NCBI RefSeq assembly: GCF_003574675.1
Contig: NZ_QOAZ01000036.1
Location: 1-34,099 of the forward strand
Direction of reading: 5' to 3'
Source: Azohydromonas sediminis
GTDB taxonomy: Bacteria > Pseudomonadota > Gammaproteobacteria > Burkholderiales > Burkholderiaceae_C
DNA length: 34,099 nucleotides
In this document: positions 6,870 to 15,583 of the stretch, piece after piece
Position numbering within the stretch: position 1 is the first letter of the stretch
Layout of the letters: each line of letters begins with the position of its first letter
Notes under the pieces: model-generated
The model's input: only the letters and a program-made list of their open reading frames with translations
Told to the model about the DNA's origin: nothing
Databases searched by the model: none
Translations under genes and position numbers: made by a program

Positions 6870-6877
6870 TCAATTTG
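6870..6877. repeat. right copy of 8-bp target-site duplication (TCAATTTG)
   Basis: This is an exact copy of the octamer at 5434-5441, directly adjoining the right end of the ISL3-family element. Confidence 0.9.
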
Positions 6878-6905
6878 CAATGCTTTGCACGCCGACGCCG
6901 GCGGT

Positions 6906-8114
6906 CTACTCGTGCCGCAGCGCCTCGATCGGGTCGAGCTGCGCGGCGCGCCGCGCCGGGAAGTAGCCGAACAGCACGCCGATCGCCGCGGCGAACGCGA
7001 ACGACAGCACGTTGATCGCCGGGTCGAACAGGTACGGCACGCCCATCACGCCGGTCAGCGCGATCGACGCGGCGGTCGCGATCACGATGCCCACCAGCCC
7101 GCCGAGCGCGGCGAGCACGACGGCCTCGATCAGAAACTGCAGCAGCACCTCGTGGCCGAGCGCGCCGATCGCCAGCCGGATGCCGATCTCGCGCGTGCGC
7201 TCGGTCACGCTGACGAGCATGATGTTCATGATGCCGATGCCGCCCACGAGCAGGCTCACCGCGGCCACCGCGCCGAGCAGCGTCGTCATCACCTGCGTCG
7301 TGCTCGACAGCGTCTGCGCGAGCTGCTGCGTGTCGAGCACGTTGAAGTTGTTCTCGTCGCCGTCGGCGAGCTTGCGCCGCTCGCGCAGCAGGCGCGTGAG
7401 GTCGGCCTTGACGCGCTCGGCGTCGGCGCCGTCGTCCATCGAGACGAGCAGCGTGCCGACGTTGAGGTTGCCCGTCAGCCGTCGCTGCACGGCGTTGATC
7501 GGCATCACGACGACGTCGTCCTGGTCCATGCCCATCGCGGCCTGGCCCTTGCCCTGCAGCAGGCCGATGACTTCGCAGCTGACGTTGCGCACGCGCAGGC
7601 GCGAGCCCACCGGCTCCTCGGCGCCGAACAGCTCGCGCCGCACGGTGGCGCCGATCACGCACACGGCACTGCCGGCGCGCAGTTCGGCCTCCTCGAAGGT
7701 GCGGCCGTCGGCCAGCGTCCAGTTGTTGGTCTCGAAGTAGGCGTTGGTCGTGCCGTGAACGACGGTCGACCAGTTGCGCGCGCCGTACACCGCCACCGCG
7801 CCGGTGGCCGCCTGCGGCGCGACACTGCGCACGCCGGGCACCTGCGCGGCGATCGCCTCGGCGTCGGCCTGGCGGAACGGCGGCGCACCGGCGGCGTCGC
7901 GCCCGGGGCCCAGCCGCTGGCCCGGGCGCACCATCAGCAGGTTGGTGCCCAGGCTCGTGATCTGGTCCTGCACGGCCTGCGTCGCGCCGCGGCCCACCGT
8001 GACCATCGTGATCACCGCCGCGACGCCGATCACGATGCCCAGGATCGTCAGGAACGAGCGCAGCAGGTTGCGCCGGATCTCGCGCAGCGCCAGCAGCAGC
8101 GTGTTCCACCACAT
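6906..8114 (-). CDS. MacB-like ABC transporter permease
   Basis: The 402-residue inner-membrane permease has the MacB/LolCE/FtsX layout. An N-terminal helix (LLRSFLTILGIVIGVAAVITMV) is followed by a large MacB_PCD periplasmic domain (about residues 45-270), then three C-terminal helices in the FtsX domain, with the SVTERTREIGIRLAIGA coupling motif and FGYFPARRAAQLDPIEALRHE at the end. It forms the trans-envelope pump with the ATPase, adaptor and outer-membrane protein encoded upstream. Its ATG overlaps the ATPase stop (ATGA), indicating translational coupling. In E. coli MacB the ATPase and permease are fused; here they are separate chains. The substrate is unknown: macrolides, peptides, lipopeptides or siderophores are handled by relatives. 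Confidence 0.93.
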   Translation of the reverse strand: MWWNTLLLALREIRRNLLRSFLTILGIVIGVAAVITMVTVGRGATQAVQDQITSLGTNLLMVRPGQRLGPGRDAAGAPPFRQADAEAIAAQVPGVRSVAPQAATGAVAVYGARNWSTVVHGTTNAYFETNNWTLADGRTFEEAELRAGSAVCVIGATVRRELFGAEEPVGSRLRVRNVSCEVIGLLQGKGQAAMGMDQDDVVVMPINAVQRRLTGNLNVGTLLVSMDDGADAERVKADLTRLLRERRKLADGDENNFNVLDTQQLAQTLSSTTQVMTTLLGAVAAVSLLVGGIGIMNIMLVSVTERTREIGIRLAIGALGHEVLLQFLIEAVVLAALGGLVGIVIATAASIALTGVMGVPYLFDPAINVLSFAFAAAIGVLFGYFPARRAAQLDPIEALRHE

Positions 8115-8875
8115 CAGCGTGTCTCCGCCGCGGGGGCGTCCAGCGGCGCCTGCGCGCGGTCGCTGTCGATGCGCCCGTCGCGGAAGCGCACGACGCGCCG
8201 CGCGTAGGCCGCCATGTCGGGCTCGTGCGTGACCATCAGCACCGTGATGCCGCGCTCGAGGTTCAGGCCGGCGAGCAGCTCCATGATCTCGCGCCCGCGC
8301 TGCGTGTCGAGGTTGCCGGTGGGCTCGTCGGCGAGCAGCACCGTCGGGTTCGTGACGAGCGCGCGCGCGATCGCGACGCGCTGCTGCTGCCCGCCCGACA
8401 GCTCGGCCGGCGTGTGGTGCTCGCGCCCTTCGAGACCCACCGCCGCCAGCGCCTCGCGCGCGGCGGCGTGGCGCGCGGCGCGCGGCGCGCCGCGGTAGAG
8501 CAGCGGCAGCTCGACGTTCTCCTGCGCCGTCGTGCGCGGCAGCAGGTTGAAGCCCTGGAACACGAAACCCAGGTGACGGCGGCGCAGCAGTGCGCGCTGG
8601 TCGCGGTCCATGCGCTGCACCGGCACGCCGCGGAACAGGTAGGCGCCGGCGCTGGGCGTGTCGAGGCAGCCGAGGATGTTCATCGCGGTCGACTTGCCCG
8701 AGCCGCTGGGGCCCATGATGGCGACGAATTCGCGTTCGTCGATGTCGAGGTCGATGCCGCGCAGCGCGGCCACCGCGGCCGAGCCGCTGCCGTAGACCTT
8801 GGTCACGCCGCGCAGGCGGATCAGCGGCATGGCGGCCGCCGCAGCGGCCGCGGTCGCCGCGGTGGCCGCGTTCAT
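8114..8875 (-). CDS. ABC transporter ATP-binding protein (MacB/LolD type)
   Basis: This 253-residue nucleotide-binding subunit has Walker A GPSGSGKST (55-63), Q-loop FVFQGFNLLP, signature LSGGQQQR, Walker B VLLADEPTGNLD and H-loop VTHEP. The order and spacing are those of the LolD/MacB/FtsE group. ATG 8875 overlaps the stop of the adaptor gene (ATGA) and is chosen for coupling. It adds an alanine-rich 15-residue leader, and the conserved protein begins at Met16 (MPLIRLRGVTKVYGSG, ATG 8830), which is the alternative start. It powers the permease encoded downstream. Confidence 0.94.
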   Translation of the reverse strand: MNAATAATAAAAAAAMPLIRLRGVTKVYGSGSAAVAALRGIDLDIDEREFVAIMGPSGSGKSTAMNILGCLDTPSAGAYLFRGVPVQRMDRDQRALLRRRHLGFVFQGFNLLPRTTAQENVELPLLYRGAPRAARHAAAREALAAVGLEGREHHTPAELSGGQQQRVAIARALVTNPTVLLADEPTGNLDTQRGREIMELLAGLNLERGITVLMVTHEPDMAAYARRVVRFRDGRIDSDRAQAPLDAPAAETR

Positions 8876-10185
8876 CGCGCCGCGCCCGTGGTCTGGCCGA
8901 CGATGACTGCCATCCCGGGCTGCAGCTCGTCGCTGGTCACCTCGGTCTGGCGGCCGTCGCTGGCACCCGGCTTGACGGGCACCGCGCGCGGGCGCCCCGC
9001 CTCGAGCACCCACACCTGGCGCACCTGCGCGATGTTCGTGCCGGCGCGGCGCGTCGGCTGCCCGGCGCCGGGCGGGCGCGGCATCATGCTCGAAACGAAG
9101 CTGCTGCCGCCGCCGGCGCGCGGCGCGGCAGCAGCCGCCTGCGGCGAGTAGCGCAGCGCCGCGTTGGGCACGAGCAGCACGTCGGTGCGCTCGGTGGTCG
9201 TGATCGTCGCGGTGGCCGTCATGCCGGGGCGCAGCGACAGGTCTTCGTTGTCGACGCTGAGGTCGGTCAGGTACGTGACGACGTTGTCCTTGACCGTCGA
9301 GCCGTAGCCCACGCGCAGCACCTTGGCCGGGTAGCGGCGGTTCGGGTACGAGCTGACGGTGAAGCTGGCCGCCTGCCCCTCGCGCACCTGGCCGACGTCG
9401 GCCTCGTCGACGTTGACCTGCAGCTTCATCTGCTTGAGGTCCTCGGCGAGCGTGAACAGCGTGACCGCCTGCAGCGACGCGGCCACCGCGTTGCCCGGCT
9501 CGACGGCGCGCGACAGCACGACGCCGTCGATCGGCGAGCGGATCGACGCCTTGCGCAGGTTGGTCTCGTTGCTGCTGAGCGTCGCGCGCGCCTGCTCGAC
9601 GCCGGCGCGCGTACTGGCGACGTTGGCCTCGGCGCGCGCGGCCGCGGCCTGCGCGGCGTCGAGCTCGGCCGCCGACGGCACCAGGCCGCCGCTGCGCTGG
9701 CTCACGTCGCGCAGCCGCGCGAGGTTGTCGCGCGCCTCGGCGGCGGTGGTGCGCGCCTGCGCGAGTGCCGCCTCGCCGGCGGCCAGCGCGGCGCGCGACG
9801 CGGCGACCTGGTCGCGCAGCCGCGCGTCGTCGAGCTCGACGAGCACCTGGCCCTTCTTCACGCGGTCGTTGACGTCGACGTGCACGCGCGCGACCGTGCC
9901 CGACAGCTCGCTGCCGATCGCCACCTGGCGGATCGGCTGCAGCGTGCCGCTGGCGGTGACGGTCACCGTCAGCGGGCCGCGCGCGGCCGGCTGCGTCTGG
10001 TACTGCGGTGCCGCGGCGGCTTGGCGCTGGCCGAGCCACCACCAGGCACCCGCGGCGGCCACCGCCAGCAGCACGGCGCCGATCCACACGCCGGGGCGGT
10101 GCCACCAGCGCGTGCGGCCGCCGCCCGGCCCGAGCAGGGCGTCGAGCGCGTCGGTGTCGGGGGCGTCACGGGCGGGCGTGTTCAT
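8872..10185 (-). CDS. macA: MacA-like periplasmic adaptor (HlyD/membrane fusion protein)
   Basis: The 437-residue adaptor is anchored by one N-terminal helix (about residues 32-51, GVWIGAVLLAVAAAGAWWWLG). The biotinyl-lipoyl half-motif GTLQPIRQVAIGSELSGTV follows, then a long alpha-hairpin rich in Ala, Arg and Glu, the second lipoyl half (IRSPIDGVVLSRAVEPGNAV), a beta-barrel domain and a membrane-proximal domain. A low-complexity insert near residues 345-385 (Ala/Gly/Pro-rich) is unusual. It links the inner-membrane MacB-like pump to the outer-membrane channel. ATG 10185 overlaps the stop of the upstream NodT-type gene by 4 nt, and its own stop overlaps the ATPase start. Confidence 0.92.
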   Translation of the reverse strand: MNTPARDAPDTDALDALLGPGGGRTRWWHRPGVWIGAVLLAVAAAGAWWWLGQRQAAAAPQYQTQPAARGPLTVTVTASGTLQPIRQVAIGSELSGTVARVHVDVNDRVKKGQVLVELDDARLRDQVAASRAALAAGEAALAQARTTAAEARDNLARLRDVSQRSGGLVPSAAELDAAQAAAARAEANVASTRAGVEQARATLSSNETNLRKASIRSPIDGVVLSRAVEPGNAVAASLQAVTLFTLAEDLKQMKLQVNVDEADVGQVREGQAASFTVSSYPNRRYPAKVLRVGYGSTVKDNVVTYLTDLSVDNEDLSLRPGMTATATITTTERTDVLLVPNAALRYSPQAAAAAPRAGGGSSFVSSMMPRPPGAGQPTRRAGTNIAQVRQVWVLEAGRPRAVPVKPGASDGRQTEVTSDELQPGMAVIVGQTTGAAR

Positions 10186-11618
10186 CGCGAGGCGGTCGGT
10201 GTCGGTTCGGGGTTCCAGCCGCCGCCCAGCGCCTTGTACAGGCGCACGTGGGCGGTGGCGAGCGTGGTCGTCGTCGCGGCGACGGCGTCTTCGGCGGCGA
10301 GCAGCGTGCGCTGGCTTTGCAGCACGTTCTGGAAGTCGACCAGCCCGCTCGCGTAGCGCTGCTCGGCGAGCGCGGCGGCGCGGCGCGCCGACGCGGCGGC
10401 GGCCTGCTGCGCGGCGAGCTGCTCGCGCGTGCGCGCCAGCGACACCAGCGCGTCCTCGACCTCCTGCAGCGCGGCGAGCACGGCGGCGCGGTAGCCCGCG
10501 GCGGCCTCGTCGCGCGCGGCCTCCTGCTGGCGCACCTGCGCCTGCAGCCGTCCGGCGTCGAACACCGGCACGCTGACGCTGGCCGCGAGCGACGCGACGC
10601 CGGCGCCACTGCCCAGCGCGGTGAGGCTCAGCGCGCTCAGCCCGATCGAGCCGCCGAGCGTGAAGGCCGGCAGGCGCTGCTGGTCGGCCTGCTCGACGCG
10701 CGCGGCGGCGGCGGCGAGCCGGCGCTCGGCGGCCTGCACGTCGGGGCGCTGGCGCAGCACGTCGGCCGGGAACGCCAGCGCGAGGTCGGCGGGCACGGAC
10801 GGCGGCGCGGCGTCGTCGCGCGCCGCCAGCTCGGCGTGCAGCGCGCCGGGCGCGCGGCCGGTGAGCACCGCGAGCGCATTCATCGCCTGCTCGCCGGCAC
10901 CGGCCAGCGCCGGCAGCTGCCCGCGCGTCTGCTCGACCGCGGTGCGCGCCTGCGCGACGTCGAGCTCGGTCACCAGCCCCGCGTCGCGGCGCCACTGCGT
11001 GATCTGCAGCGTCTGCTGCTGGCTCGCGAGGTTGCGCCGCGCGATCGCCTCGCGCGCCTGCGTGCCGCGCAGCTGCAGCAGCGTGAGCGCGACTTCGGCG
11101 GCGACGCTCACGCGCGCCTGCTCGAGCGTCAGCGCGCCGGCGCGCTCGGTCGCGTCGGCGGCGCGCACGCCGGCCGCGCCCGCGCCCCACAGGTCGGCCT
11201 CCCAGCTCGCGTCGAGCCCGGTGCGCCAGCTCTCGCCGGTGCGGCCGGTGGCTTCGCTCCAGTTGCCCTGCGCCGAGGCACTCGCGCCCACGCGCGGCTG
11301 CAGCCCGGCGGCGGCGAGCTCGCGCGCCGCGCGCGCCTGGCGCAGCCGCGCCTGCGCGACGGCGATGTCGGTGTTCGCCTGCAGCGCCTGCGCGACGAGG
11401 CCGGGCAGCGCCGGGTCGCCGAAGCGCGTCCACCACTGCGCGAGGTCGGCCGGCGCGCCGGCGGGCACCGGCGCGGTCCACGCGGGGGGCACCGGGTCGG
11501 CCGGCGGTGGCGCCGGCGGCTGCTGCAGCGACGCGCAGCCGCTGCCGAGCAGGGCCAGCGCCATCCAGGCCAGGCGGTGTGCCGCGCGCAGCGTCGTGGT
11601 CGGGTCGGGTGTCGTCAC
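10182..11618 (-). CDS. NodT-family outer-membrane efflux lipoprotein
   Basis: This is a TolC-like outer-membrane channel subunit of the NodT/OprM group. The signal sequence ends in a lipobox (LLGSGC, Cys28 from GTG 11618). Two OEP repeats follow, each with WWTRFGDPALPGLVAQAL-like and PVFDAGRLQAQV-like hallmarks and long heptad-rich helices. GTG 11618 gives a normal-length signal peptide; a longer start at GTG 11660 or a shorter one at the ATG encoding MALALLGSGC are alternatives. It is first in a four-gene minus-strand operon (channel, adaptor, ATPase, permease) whose members all overlap by 4 nt. It would form the exit duct of that pump. Confidence 0.9.
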   Translation of the reverse strand: MTTPDPTTTLRAAHRLAWMALALLGSGCASLQQPPAPPPADPVPPAWTAPVPAGAPADLAQWWTRFGDPALPGLVAQALQANTDIAVAQARLRQARAARELAAAGLQPRVGASASAQGNWSEATGRTGESWRTGLDASWEADLWGAGAAGVRAADATERAGALTLEQARVSVAAEVALTLLQLRGTQAREAIARRNLASQQQTLQITQWRRDAGLVTELDVAQARTAVEQTRGQLPALAGAGEQAMNALAVLTGRAPGALHAELAARDDAAPPSVPADLALAFPADVLRQRPDVQAAERRLAAAAARVEQADQQRLPAFTLGGSIGLSALSLTALGSGAGVASLAASVSVPVFDAGRLQAQVRQQEAARDEAAAGYRAAVLAALQEVEDALVSLARTREQLAAQQAAAASARRAAALAEQRYASGLVDFQNVLQSQRTLLAAEDAVAATTTTLATAHVRLYKALGGGWNPEPTPTASR

Positions 11619-11741
11619 GGGGGGCGATCTTCGTCGTGCCGGCGCCGCGGCACATGACACAGGTCAAGACGATGATGCCCGCAGCGCGTTTCGGCCGTGC
11701 GGCGGCGCGTGAAGCTTCGTGAAGCGCGCGGGGCGCTCCGG

Positions 11742-13223
11742 TTACTGGAACGCCACCTCGGCGAAGCTGCGCAGCTTGCGGCTGTGCAGCGCCTCGAGGC
11801 GCTGGCCGCGCAGGATGTCGAGCGCGCGCATGCCGATGCGCAGGTGCTGGTCGACGCGCTCGCGGTAGAACGCGTTGGCCATGCCGGGCAGCTTGATCTC
11901 GCCGTGCAGCGGCTTGTCGGACACGCACAGCAGCGTGCCGTACGGCACGCGGAAGCGGAAGCCGTTGGCGGCGATCGTCGCGCTCTCCATGTCGAGCGCG
12001 ATCGCGCGGCTCTGGCTGAAGCGGCGCTCGGGCCCCGGGTGCGGCAGCAGCTCCCAGTTGCGGTTGTCGGTGCTGGCCACGGTGCCGGTGCGCAGGATCT
12101 TCTTCAGCTCCCAGCCGCGCAGCTGCGTCACGTCGGCCACCGCCTGCTCGAGCGCGACCTGGATCTCGGCCAGCGCCGGGATCGGCACCCACAGCGGCAG
12201 CTCCTCGTCGAGCACGTGGTCCTCGCGCACGTAGCCGTGCGCGAGCACGTAGTCGCCCAGCTGCTGCGTGTTGCGCAGCCCCGCGCAGTGGCCGAGCATG
12301 ATCCACGCGTGCGGGCGCAGCACGGCGATGTGGTCGGTGATCGTCTTCGCGTTGGCCGGGCCGACGCCGATGTTGACCATCGTGATGCCGCTGCGGTCCG
12401 GGCGCACGAGGTGGTAAGCCGGCATCTGCGGCAGCCGCGGCGGCGGCGCGCCGGCGTCGTCGCCCGGCTCGGCCGGCAGCCCGACGCGGCGCGTGACGAC
12501 GTGGCCCGGCTCGACGAACGCGACGAAGTCGCTGTCGGTGCGCGCCATCAGCGCGTGGCCCAGGCGCACGAACTCGTCGACGTAGAACTGGTAGTTCGTG
12601 AACAGCACGAAGTTCTGGAAATGCTCGGCCGCGGTGCCGGTGTAGTGGCGCAGCCGGTGCAGCGAGTAGTCGACGCGCGGCGCGGTGAACAGCGCCAGCG
12701 GCTGCGGCTCGCCGGGCTTGGGCTCGTGCGTGCCGTTGGCAATGCCGTCGTCCATCGCGGCGAGGTCGGGCAGGTCGAACAGGTCGCGCAGCCGCAGCCT
12801 GCGATCGGCGTCGAGCGGGCCGTCGAAGGCGGCGTCGTCGGCGAGCGCGAAGTGCACCGGGATCGGCTGCGTGCCGGCGCCGACCTCGAGCGGCACGCCG
12901 TGGTTGCGCAGCAGCAGCTCGAACTGCTCGCGGTAGTAGCGCGCGAACAGGTCGGGGCGCGTCAGCGTCGTCTCGTAGACGCCGCGCCCGGCGACGAAGC
13001 CGTAGGCCAGCCGCGAGTCGGCGCGCGCGACGGTCTCGGTGCGCACGCGCACGAACGGGTAGCACGCGCGCACCGGCTGCGCCGGGTCGCGGCCGGCAAC
13101 GTAGCGCTGCAGCGCGTTGCGCAGGTGCTGCACGCTCGCGGCGTAGATGCGCTGCACCTGCGCGAGTGCGGCGTCGGCGTCGTCGAACGACACCGGCGCG
13201 ATGAAGGGAGGCGACGAGGTCAT
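11742..13223 (-). CDS. amn: AMP nucleosidase
   Basis: The 493-residue enzyme hydrolyses AMP to adenine and ribose 5-phosphate and so helps set adenylate levels. The N-terminal regulatory domain contains RACYPFVRVRTETV and RLAYGFVAGRGVYETTLTRPDLF. The nucleoside-phosphorylase-like catalytic domain shows MVNIGVGPANAKTITDHIAV, PHAWIMLGHCAGLR, ALDMESATIAANGFRFRVPYG and VSDKPLHGEIKLPGMAN. These are strong family matches and the length is normal for the group. ATG 13223 (MTSSPPFIAPVSF) is the start that fits the family. It lies downstream of, and co-oriented with, the pyruvate-kinase-like gene, 71 bp apart. Confidence 0.95.
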   Translation of the reverse strand: MTSSPPFIAPVSFDDADAALAQVQRIYAASVQHLRNALQRYVAGRDPAQPVRACYPFVRVRTETVARADSRLAYGFVAGRGVYETTLTRPDLFARYYREQFELLLRNHGVPLEVGAGTQPIPVHFALADDAAFDGPLDADRRLRLRDLFDLPDLAAMDDGIANGTHEPKPGEPQPLALFTAPRVDYSLHRLRHYTGTAAEHFQNFVLFTNYQFYVDEFVRLGHALMARTDSDFVAFVEPGHVVTRRVGLPAEPGDDAGAPPPRLPQMPAYHLVRPDRSGITMVNIGVGPANAKTITDHIAVLRPHAWIMLGHCAGLRNTQQLGDYVLAHGYVREDHVLDEELPLWVPIPALAEIQVALEQAVADVTQLRGWELKKILRTGTVASTDNRNWELLPHPGPERRFSQSRAIALDMESATIAANGFRFRVPYGTLLCVSDKPLHGEIKLPGMANAFYRERVDQHLRIGMRALDILRGQRLEALHSRKLRSFAEVAFQ

Positions 13224-13294
13224 GGGCGAAACGGGGTCGGCCGAGGCGCCGATTGTGCGGGCTGCGCCGGCGCGGCCCCTCGCGCGGCACGGGG

Positions 13295-15121
13295 TCAGGG
13301 CGTCGCGGCGGCGGGCTCGGCCCACGCGCGCAGCGCGCGCAGCAGCGAGCGCTTCTTGGTCTGGTGCGACTGCATGCGCACGAGGATGTCGTCGAGTGTG
13401 GCGATCGCCTCGACGAGGTGCGGGCCCTTGTTGAGCATCACGCACTCGGCGCGCACGCCCATCGCGGCGTCGGTGATCTCGGCGCGCGACGGCGCGCCGC
13501 CCTTGGCCAGGCTCTCGAGCACCTGCGTGGCCCAGATCACCGGCACGCGTGCCGCCTCGGCGGCCCACAGGATCTCCTCCTGCACCTCGGCCAGCCGCTC
13601 CCAGCCGCACTCGACGGCGAGGTCGCCGCGCGCGATCATCACGCCGGCAGCCGGGTGCGCGAGCGCGGCCAGCAGCAGCTCCGGCAGCTGCTCGAAGCCG
13701 CGGCGCGTCTCGATCTTCAGCACGAGTCCGAGGTGCGAGGCGCCGCGCTCGGCCAGTGTGGCGCGCAGCGCGGCGACGTCGTCGGCGTCCTGCGCGAACG
13801 ACAGCGCGACGAGGTCGGCGATGCGCACCGCGACGTCGAGGTCGGCGCGGTCCTTCGCGGTCAGCGCCGGCAGCGCGAGGCGGCTGTCGGGCAGGTTGAT
13901 GCCCTTGTCGGCGCGCAGCAGCGCACCGCCGTCGCGCGTGCGCGTGATGCGCACGTCGAAGCCGTCGGCGTCGGTGGCCTCGATGACGCCACCGATGCGC
14001 CCATCGTCGAACCACGCGCGCTCGCCGGCGCGCACCTGCGCGAAGACCTCGGGCAGCGTGCAGCCGATGCGCAGCGCGCCGCCGGGGTGCAGCGCGGCAT
14101 CGGCGTCGCGGCACACGCGCAGCAGGTCGCCGGGGACGAGCTCAAGGGCGCCGGCAGCGGGCGGCAGGCCGCCGACGCCGGTGGTCTGCACGCCGCGCGG
14201 GCCGGGGTGCAGCAGCCGCACGCCGGGCGCAAGGTAGGTGGTGTGCGTGCACTCGGCGACCGCGCGGCGGCCGTCGGCAGCGACGACGCTCCAGTGGCGC
14301 TGCGCGCCGCGCGCGTCGACGAGGTCGATCGCGTCGCCGGCGCGCAGCGCGGCGCACCAGTCGGCGTCGACCTGCACCGAGTCCGCCTCGGGCGACGGCG
14401 TGTCGCCTTCGGCCACCAGCACGACGCGCGCGGGCGCCTGCACGCGGCCCCAGGCGTCGCGCTGCGGCTTGAGCTTGAGCACCGCGGGCCCGGGCGGCAG
14501 CGCGCCGGTGCGCAGCTTCGGGCCGGCGAGGTCGAACTGGATGCGCACGTGGCGCCCGGCGGCCGCGGCCGCCTGTCGCACGTGCGTGGCCATCGCCGTC
14601 CAGGCCGCGGCGTCGCCGTGCGCGGCGTTGATGCGCGCGACGTCCATGCCACGCGCCACCAGCGCCGCGACCAACGCGTCGTCGTGCGCGGCCTCGTCGG
14701 GCAGCGTGACCATGATGCGCACCGCGCGGCCGTCGGGCGCCGGACCGAACAGCGCGTCGGCGTGCGCGGCGAGCTGTTGACGGCCGCCCATCGAGGCGCC
14801 CGACGCGAGCGCCGGCTCGCCGAGCAGGCGGTGCAGCACGGCGAGCACGCGCTCGAGCGCCGGCAGCACGTCGGCCTCGGCGCGGCCGAGCGACGACAGC
14901 CCCTGCCGCGCGAGCGCGTCCTGCAGGCTGCGCAGGTCGTGACGGCGCAGCGCGAGGTAGTGCACGAGGTTGCGCGCGCTCGCGCGGTGCCGCGCGTCGA
15001 CGGCGCGCAGGCGCGGCGCGAAGCGATGCTCGTCGGCGAGCATGTTGGCGCGCAGTGCGGCCAGCCGATCGGCGAGCGCGCGCCACTCGGCGACGTCGCC
15101 GTCCGGCGTCGGGGTCTCCAT
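13295..15121 (-). CDS. atypical pyruvate kinase-like protein with N-terminal helical extension
   Basis: The protein has 608 residues, longer than ordinary pyruvate kinase. The first 130 or so form a charged helical domain (NLVHYLALRRHDLRSLQDAL, GLSSLGRAEADVLPAL) seen in a sub-family of pyruvate-kinase-like proteins. The barrel is interrupted by a B-domain-like insert (about residues 200-340). It keeps LKIETRRG with the catalytic Lys, ARGDLAVECGWERLAEVQ with the metal-binding Glu and Asp neighbourhood, and ATQVLESLAKGGAPSRAEITDAAMG. The usual DGTDAVMLSGETA block is replaced by RAECVMLNKGPHLVEA, and the C-terminal allosteric domain is missing: the chain ends soon after, in MQSHQTKKRSLLRALRAW. 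Phosphoenolpyruvate/pyruvate chemistry is plausible but not assured. ATG 15121 is the natural start. Confidence 0.85.
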   Translation of the reverse strand: METPTPDGDVAEWRALADRLAALRANMLADEHRFAPRLRAVDARHRASARNLVHYLALRRHDLRSLQDALARQGLSSLGRAEADVLPALERVLAVLHRLLGEPALASGASMGGRQQLAAHADALFGPAPDGRAVRIMVTLPDEAAHDDALVAALVARGMDVARINAAHGDAAAWTAMATHVRQAAAAAGRHVRIQFDLAGPKLRTGALPPGPAVLKLKPQRDAWGRVQAPARVVLVAEGDTPSPEADSVQVDADWCAALRAGDAIDLVDARGAQRHWSVVAADGRRAVAECTHTTYLAPGVRLLHPGPRGVQTTGVGGLPPAAGALELVPGDLLRVCRDADAALHPGGALRIGCTLPEVFAQVRAGERAWFDDGRIGGVIEATDADGFDVRITRTRDGGALLRADKGINLPDSRLALPALTAKDRADLDVAVRIADLVALSFAQDADDVAALRATLAERGASHLGLVLKIETRRGFEQLPELLLAALAHPAAGVMIARGDLAVECGWERLAEVQEEILWAAEAARVPVIWATQVLESLAKGGAPSRAEITDAAMGVRAECVMLNKGPHLVEAIATLDDILVRMQSHQTKKRSLLRALRAWAEPAAATP

Positions 15122-15175
15122 CGACGCCCAGTGTGGGACGGATGCGTGGCAGGCGCGTGACAGCGCCGCCCGCGC

Positions 15176-15499
15176 TCAGGCGGCGACCACCGGCAGGCCG
15201 TGCAGGCGCCACATGCCGATGCCGCCCTGCAGGTTCGAGACGTGGTTGTGGCCGTGGTGGACGAGGAACTGCATCGCCTGAAAGCTGCGCGCGCCGCTGG
15301 CGCAGGCGATGATCAGTTCGCGGTCGCGCGGCAGCTCGTGGTAGCGCTGCGCGAACTGCGACAGCGGCATCTGCACGACGTTCGGCGCGTCGAACGCGAG
15401 CCGCTGCACCTCGCCGGGCTCGCGCACGTCGATCAGCAGGGCGCCAGCGCTCAGGTGCTCCAGCGCGGTCGCGGGGTCGATCTGTCTCAGGCCGTGCAT
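15176..15499 (-). CDS. single-domain rhodanese (sulfurtransferase)
   Basis: The 107-residue rhodanese fold begins MHGLRQIDPATALEHL. It has the CH2A motif LLIDVREPGEVQRL and the active-site loop CASGARS with the persulfide-carrying Cys66, then LQGGIGMWRLHGLPV at the end. It has no signal peptide, so it acts in the cytoplasm. It should move sulfane sulfur between persulfide carriers and acceptors such as glutathione or cyanide. ATG 15499 has a GAGGA ribosome site. It is divergent from the sulfide:quinone oxidoreductase gene across a 267-bp region with candidate FNR and CsoR/CstR-type sites, which suggests a shared sulfur-metabolism regulon. Confidence 0.93.
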   Translation of the reverse strand: MHGLRQIDPATALEHLSAGALLIDVREPGEVQRLAFDAPNVVQMPLSQFAQRYHELPRDRELIIACASGARSFQAMQFLVHHGHNHVSNLQGGIGMWRLHGLPVVAA

Positions 15500-15583
15500 G
15501 GTCGGATCCTCGGCGGGGGCGCGGCGGTCAGCGCAGTGTATGCGTACTCAATCATGCACCAATCTTGAGACGCCCGGGAGGTC

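Noticed and set aside
5474-7015. 513-codon plus-strand frame
   Set aside because: It is antisense to the ISL3 transposase and has a His/Gln/Arg-rich composition typical of shadows in high-GC DNA.
10008-11657. Long plus-strand frames opposite the efflux operon
   Set aside because: Antisense shadows: the minus-strand NodT and MacA homologues have clear domain signatures across the same bases.
11619-11741. MerR-type or sigma-70 promoter for the efflux operon around the minus-strand TTGACC sequence near 11665-11670
   Set aside because: No matching -10 at a usable distance, and no dyad convincing enough to call.
8872-13290. 1472-codon minus-strand frame that looks like one giant protein
   Set aside because: Only the last 437 codons (MacA-like adaptor) are real; upstream it crosses the NodT and amn genes in the wrong frame.
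11697-15160. 846- and 635-codon plus-strand frames
   Set aside because: Antisense to amn and the pyruvate-kinase-like gene; His/Val/Gln/Arg-rich with no motifs.
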